From contig LSRY02000003.1 of the NCBI GenBank assembly GCA_001643675.2, forward strand, positions 2,222,001 to 2,286,000: DNA of 64,000 bases, written 5' to 3'. Positions 59,702-64,000 of the stretch are shown piece by piece. The position numbers and the translations under genes are program-made. The notes beneath the pieces were generated by a model. The model searched no databases. It was not told the origin of the DNA and saw only the letters and a program-made list of their open reading frames with translations. The stretch comes from Monocercomonoides exilis (Eukaryota; Preaxostyla; Oxymonadida; Polymastigidae). The first letter of the stretch is position 1. Each line of letters begins with the position of its first letter.

Positions 59702-61057
59702 CTAAGCAAATAGTAGCATATATGCCATTTGAAAATGGGATGAAAGCTCATGAATTTGGCAATGATACGGAAAATATTCAAAAATTAAAAGAAATAATGA
59801 TAGAATATTAACTGTTTTATATGATGAAAATAGAAGGAACAATAAAGAAATCAGACAAATTTCATCATTTCCAGTGATTATGGTGTCAGCCACACTGAAG
59901 GTGAGTGTTAGAGTTGAAACAAATATTGAGGTGAGAAGGGAGAGGGAGGCATCGCTGAAGGGAGCAACGCACCCGAGAGCATACTCCACTGTGGCACATG
60001 GGCTTTGCTGTGTTTTGCCACAGGCATCGACATCAGTTCCACCATTTGCAACGATTTTGTTCTGGTTGATGATTGGAAGCCAGCCATTGTACACATCATT
60101 ATCAGCTTGTCCATTATTCCACACTCTTTTTGCTGGGGTTGTTGATCCGCATTGCTGGAATGGAGATTGGGTAATGCTGCTGCCATTGAAAAACACATCA
60201 TTCCCTCTGCCATTTGTTGCTGTATTTCCTTCGAAGAAGCAGAATGTGATGAATTTTACTCCACTCATCCAGGAATATGTGTCTCTGAAAAACATTGCAG
60301 CACCTCCCCATGAAGTTGAATTTGATGTCAATTTGTTGTTATTAAACTGACAATCATTAACCAAAAATTGACTCGGTTTGTTGCTTGGAGGCCAATTAAA
60401 TGTTAAAGAACCAGCAGCATCTCCACCAGAGTTTGAAATGCACTCGCATTTGGTGAACAGGAATTGACCGTTTGATGAAAAATCACCAATAAAAAAATAC
60501 CATCCAGTTCCATAAATGCTAGTTATTGAACAATTTTCAACTCTGTTGTCTGAAAATGAATAAACGGAAGATGATTGCCGACCATCAATGCAAATTGCTC
60601 CTCCATTTTGTGCTGAACAGTTTGTGAAATTGGATTTAGCAATATTCACATTTGATAAATATATGCTGTATAACGCTCCACCATTTGTTCCATTTGTGGA
60701 ACAATTGAAAAATGAGCACGAAGTGATTGTGAGATTTGCGTTTGTGCAGTTGACATAAAGTGCACCTCCCCAGGAACTTCCACCATTTGAATCATTCCAT
60801 TCGCACCATTCAAATTTATGGCTGTTCTCATCAAAATCATACAACCTTCCAGGCGTTTTTCTTTCAGTTTTAGTTCCAACATGAACCACAGCAACATTGG
60901 CTGAAGATCGAGTTTGATGGAGGAAAGAAGCGTTGAAGGCAGATAGTGAAGTGAATGGGCTATTGAAGTTGGGGATGATGGCACCATCGATAGGGTTGTG
61001 AGTGTGTTTGAAGATGGTTGAGTGGATGGAGAGAGATGAGTTGAAGGGTTTTGTTTG
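59702..61057 (-). CDS. Cassette P8: beta-helix protein fragment, long type, 5' nonsense codon
   Basis: The open frame spans about 450 codons and has no ATG in its N-terminal part. A TGA at 61060-61058 stands where the aligned P3 frame has TGG (WQTK versus stop-QTK). Leader: HTHNPIDGAIIPNFNSPFTS. Core: GGALYVNCTNANLTITSC, NFTNCSAQNGGAICIDG, GTGWYFFIGDFSSNGQF and ATNGRGNDVFFNGSSITQSP. The C-terminal variant DACGKTQQSPCATVEYAL is shared with P2. About 50 residues of flank-derived, Phe/Leu-rich sequence close the frame. No membrane anchor with a basic stop-transfer is visible. Confidence 0.65.
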   Translation of the reverse strand, partial: QTKPFNSSLSIHSTIFKHTHNPIDGAIIPNFNSPFTSLSAFNASFLHQTRSSANVAVVHVGTKTERKTPGRLYDFDENSHKFEWCEWNDSNGGSSWGGALYVNCTNANLTITSCSFFNCSTNGTNGGALYSIYLSNVNIAKSNFTNCSAQNGGAICIDGRQSSSVYSFSDNRVENCSITSIYGTGWYFFIGDFSSNGQFLFTKCECISNSGGDAAGSLTFNWPPSNKPSQFLVNDCQFNNNKLTSNSTSWGGAAMFFRDTYSWMSGVKFITFCFFEGNTATNGRGNDVFFNGSSITQSPFQQCGSTTPAKRVWNNGQADNDVYNGWLPIINQNKIVANGGTDVDACGKTQQSPCATVEYALGCVAPFSDASLSLLTSIFVSTLTLTFSVADTIITGNDEICLISLLFLLFSSYKTVNILSLFLLIFEYFPYHCQIHELSSHFQMAYMLLFA

Positions 61058-61758
61058 TCAGATGAATGCGGAAACAAAGTTGAAAAACCAGAAAAAATTG
61101 GAAAATCAAATATCTCGGTATTTGTTTATTTATTTATCTTCATCATTCTCAGCTTCAATCAACTCATCAATTAATTCATTATCATCACCTTCTTCAAATT
61201 CTTCTTCAAATTCTTCTTCAAATTCTTCTTCAAATTCTTCTTCAAATTATTCTTCAAATTATTCTTCCGCTTCATCTATTTTGAATTTCTTCACATTTGA
61301 TATCTGCATCAGAGATCATGAACGAAATGAAGAAAAAGATGAACTTTTGCAACTGAAGGAAATATTCGGAAATAAGAAAGAGAGGAAGAAGAATGAAAGA
61401 AGATGAAAAAGATGAGAAAGAGAAAGAAAAAATAAGATCCTGTTTTTTGGATAATTGATAAATGGAAAAGAGATTGAGAGGGTTGAAGAGATTTTTGTGT
61501 TAAAGAGAGAAGATGTTTCGAAGAGGAGATTCGAGTTGAATGTTGAATTTGGAAGGAAAGTATTTGGATAAACGGATGGTAATTTTGAGAAGCGGTAAAA
61601 CAAACAGGGGCAAATGACGAGATTCAGGAAATAAACTATCAAATTTGAGAGAAAAGAAAGAATGCAAGGAGAGGAGAAAATAGAGAAAGCAAAAATAAGA
61701 GACGGAAGTTAGAAAGACATTTCATTGGAAAAATTAGAGAAGGAAAGATAAGCTACGG
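61058..61758. repeat. S-type flank between P9 and P8 with 12-bp tandem repeat
   Basis: Homologous to the S flanks after P3 and P6: CATCAGAGATCATGAACGAA, GCAACTGAAGGAAATATTCG and neighbours. It contains a 12-bp tandem (CTTCTTCAAATT, about six units, 61190-61264). No gene is supported. Confidence 0.65.
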
Positions 61759-62703
61759 TCAGCCATTATATTCAGCATTATCAGCTGTTCCTTGATTCCA
61801 CACTCTTTTTGATGCTGTTGTTGAGCCACATTGCTGGAATGGAGATTGGATGATGCTGCTGCCATTGAAAAACACATCGTTTCCTCTTCCATTTGTGGCA
61901 GTGTTGCCATCGAAGAAACAAAATGTGATGAATTTTATTTCATTCATCCAAGTGAAGGTTGCATCCAAATAGATGGCAGCGCCTCCTCGTGTTGATGAAG
62001 TTGATGTCAATTCATTATTTACAAATTGGCAGTCATTTACCAAAAATTGACTCGGTTTGTTTTGTGGAGGCCAATTAAATGTTAGAGAGCCAGCAGCATC
62101 ACCACCTGAGTTTGAAATGCACTTGCATTTAGAAAACAGGAATTGGCAAGTCGAAGTCATATTATTGAGCCAGAAATACCAACCAGTTCCACACCAGTAT
62201 GTTATCTTACAACTTTCCACTCTATTTTCTGAGAACGTCCAAACAGAATTCGTTTGAGGATACCTGATGCAATTTGCTCCTCCATGGCCAGCCGAGCATC
62301 CCGTGAAATTTGATTTTGCCATATTTATTTTCAACAAGTAATGACAGTATAATGCCCCTCCACCACTATCACTTCCTGGACAATTGCAATTGAAAAACGA
62401 ACAAGAAGTGATTTCGAGATTGGCATTTGTGCACTCAACATGAAGTGCACCTCCATTATCATTCCCACTATTTGAATTTTCCCATTCGCACCACTCAAAT
62501 TTATGGCTGTTCTCATCAAATGAAGTCAATCTTCCAGGTTTCGCTCTTTGAGTTTCATTTCCAATGTGTTCAACAGGGGCATTTGATGAAGATCGTGTTT
62601 GGTGAAGGAAAGATGTGTTGAAGGCAGAGAGAGAAGTAGATGTGCTGTTGAGGTTGGGGAGGATGGCGCCATCAATTGGGTTTTTGGTGAGCAAAAGAAT
62701 AAA
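61759..62703 (-). CDS. Cassette P9: beta-helix protein fragment, short type
   Basis: The open frame spans about 314 codons and follows a TGA. It has no in-frame ATG before NPIDGAILPNLNSTSTS. The core has GGALHVECTNANLEITSC, GGGALYCHYLLKINMAKSNF, FSENRVESCKITYWCGTGW and ATNGRGNDVFFNGSSIIQSP. It stops after KRVWNQGTADNAEYNG, one residue before the tryptophan that continues the long cassettes (NGWLP); the codon there is TGA. The same truncation zone is used in P3 and P6. It lies in tandem with P8. Confidence 0.65.
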   Translation of the reverse strand, partial: FILLLTKNPIDGAILPNLNSTSTSLSAFNTSFLHQTRSSSNAPVEHIGNETQRAKPGRLTSFDENSHKFEWCEWENSNSGNDNGGALHVECTNANLEITSCSFFNCNCPGSDSGGGALYCHYLLKINMAKSNFTGCSAGHGGANCIRYPQTNSVWTFSENRVESCKITYWCGTGWYFWLNNMTSTCQFLFSKCKCISNSGGDAAGSLTFNWPPQNKPSQFLVNDCQFVNNELTSTSSTRGGAAIYLDATFTWMNEIKFITFCFFDGNTATNGRGNDVFFNGSSIIQSPFQQCGSTTASKRVWNQGTADNAEYNG

Positions 62704-63755
62704 TCAATAGAAATAGAATAGAATTATATTTGTAAAGTGTGCATTCACGATGATGATTATGAAACGGATGATAGATTGATCATTATTGGAATCTAAATTT
62801 TATAATTGCTTTTTTTCTGGGTTTTCTTTGGAATATTATTTTTGAACGAGTGAGCGATGCAGCAGGAGAAGAAGAAAAAGATTTTCATTAGAGCATGAAT
62901 TATTTTGTTGAAAGAATGAGTGTTGTTTGAAATTGGTATAACGCGTTGACTGAGATTATGATATTTGTTGTGAGCATTTTCATTCTGTTTGCCTTCTGAA
63001 CGATTGTGCTTTCTGTGGTAAAGTCGAAAAAAGATTGATAAAAAAATATCTGTTCTTTGTTTTTCTTTTTCTTTGTATTTGTTGCACAATAAAATAATTT
63101 GAAATGAGAATTTTTGTGCATGAAATGGTGAGCTTGTGGTTTGCCATTGTCGAATTTTGAAAGTGTTGTTAATTGTTGTTGTTGTCGAAACGGAGTTATT
63201 TGTTTGTTCAGATTTTTTCAAAAATGTTATTTTTCTTGGAGCGTGAATAATTGTGGATATCTTTGTGAATATTCAATCCTCACAACAATTATTGATATTT
63301 GTTTTCCATTAATAATAATTCATATGTTGTTTCACAAAAAAACACATCAAAAAATTCTTGCAAAGTGATTGATTTACATGAAAAAAATTTTTTTTGAAAA
63401 AAATGATTATTGGCAAACCCATTTTGCCATTGGTGATTGTGATTTCACTTCTTCTTCAATATTCATATTAAAGACAGTAAAATACTTCTTTACATTGAAA
63501 AATATTTTCCAACAACAAAAAACACCACAACAAACTGAAATATTGATTGTTTATGAATTCGTTTATTGAATGCGCTTTTTTTCAAATAACTATTTATTTT
63601 TTCTCATTTTTGAATTCTATTTTGTCTGTCAAACATTTCGGTTTGAAAATTCATTTTGAATATTTGAAAATGAACCCTTGAAGTTGATAACTTCTTTTCA
63701 ATAGACCATTTCCTTTCTTTCGTCTCAAACATTGGCTTTTTTTGCAATTACTATA
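62704..63755. other. AT-rich gap right of P9
   Basis: No exon is supported. The frames present are short, Lys/Asn/Phe-rich and lack conserved features. The beginning is the presumed 5' region of P9, which does not match the type I leader of P2/P4. Confidence 0.5.
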
Positions 63756-64000
63756 CAGTCTAAACCGGATATAATCACTTCGAATATAATTATATTCGTA
63801 TATTGTCACATTTTTCGATGCACAGACATTTTTGGCCTATTTTTCATTCATTTTCCATCGCATGTAATCACTGGGCTGAAAATATATAATCACAATTTTT
63901 ATTATTGTGGGTGATTTTTTCATTGAAAAATCGATTTTTTGATCAATAATTTAAATTTTTCACTTTTTCAAAAATGTGCTCAAATACGTCTAAATTATGT
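63756..64000. mobile_element. Second copy of the TA-flanked MITE, cut by the window end
   Basis: It starts after TA with CAGTCTAAACCGGATATAAT. It follows the order of the element at 39267: the subterminal ATATAATCAC-like motifs, then TTTTTCGATGCACAGACATT and TTTTCATTCATTTTCCATCG. The right end lies beyond the window. Confidence 0.85.

Noticed and set aside
61183-61264. Tandem 12-bp repeats as a possible CRISPR-like array
   Set aside because: Units are contiguous with no spacers, and the genome is eukaryotic; it is a simple minisatellite.

Overview
This window looks like nuclear DNA of an intron-rich, AT-rich flagellated protist. Introns are spliceosomal (GT...AG). Proteins carry long Ser, Glu/Asp or Lys runs. 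Two genes are ciliary or microtubule genes (CFAP221 and a kinesin-13), and a large beta-helix surface-protein family is present. A metamonad, in particular an oxymonad such as Monocercomonoides, would fit. That placement is inference from gene style, not from a marker gene.

Region 1 (about 2.7-20.6 kb) is the conserved 'core' half. Going left to right it holds CFAP221/PCDP1 (minus, 11 exons), a PHO80-type cyclin (minus, 1 exon), a SAM-containing kinesin-13 (minus, 4 exons including a 4-nt first exon), a DeSI/PPPDE thiol peptidase with a giant poly-Ser tail (minus, 4 exons) and the ribosome-biogenesis RRM protein RBM28/Nop4 (plus, 10 exons). I rebuilt exon joins by hand. Splice phases agree across all 24 introns of the four multi-exon genes. 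The DeSI and RBM28 genes are divergent, with only 112 bp between their ATGs.

Region 2 (about 21-64 kb) is an accessory array. It contains nine copies (P1-P9) of a 250-485 residue right-handed beta-helix cassette on both strands, separated by duplicated flanks. All nine central frames are open. Most lack an in-frame ATG, and none has a membrane anchor. They end at only two alternative 3' points, each with its own duplicated downstream flank. The pair P1/P2 with its spacer and the pair P4/P5 with its spacer are inverted copies of each other. The region from 28.9 to 32.7 kb is repeated directly at 43.1-46.9 kb. P3 and P7 share a nearly identical tract of about 500 bp that stops abruptly, which points to recombination or gene conversion. 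Flanks between cassettes hold decayed relics of lysine/glutamate-rich genes, interrupted by stops and frameshifts.

One unrelated-looking gene in the array (47.9-49.4 kb) encodes a complete type I membrane protein. It has a signal peptide, a glycosylated ectodomain, a transmembrane segment and a Tyr/Ala-rich cytosolic tail. It shares with the cassettes the Cys-Gly...Pro-Cys motif of beta-helix surface proteins.

A 450-bp inverted-repeat transposable element (Tc1/mariner-pogo-like MITE) sits in the P4/P5 spacer at a TA dinucleotide. The P1/P2 spacer preserves the exact empty site. A second copy enters the right edge of the window.

My best candidate for an undescribed system is the cassette array: a possible silent-donor or gene-conversion reservoir for surface beta-helix proteins. 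Absence of starts and anchors, maintained open frames and mosaicism are seen directly; the donor role is inference.
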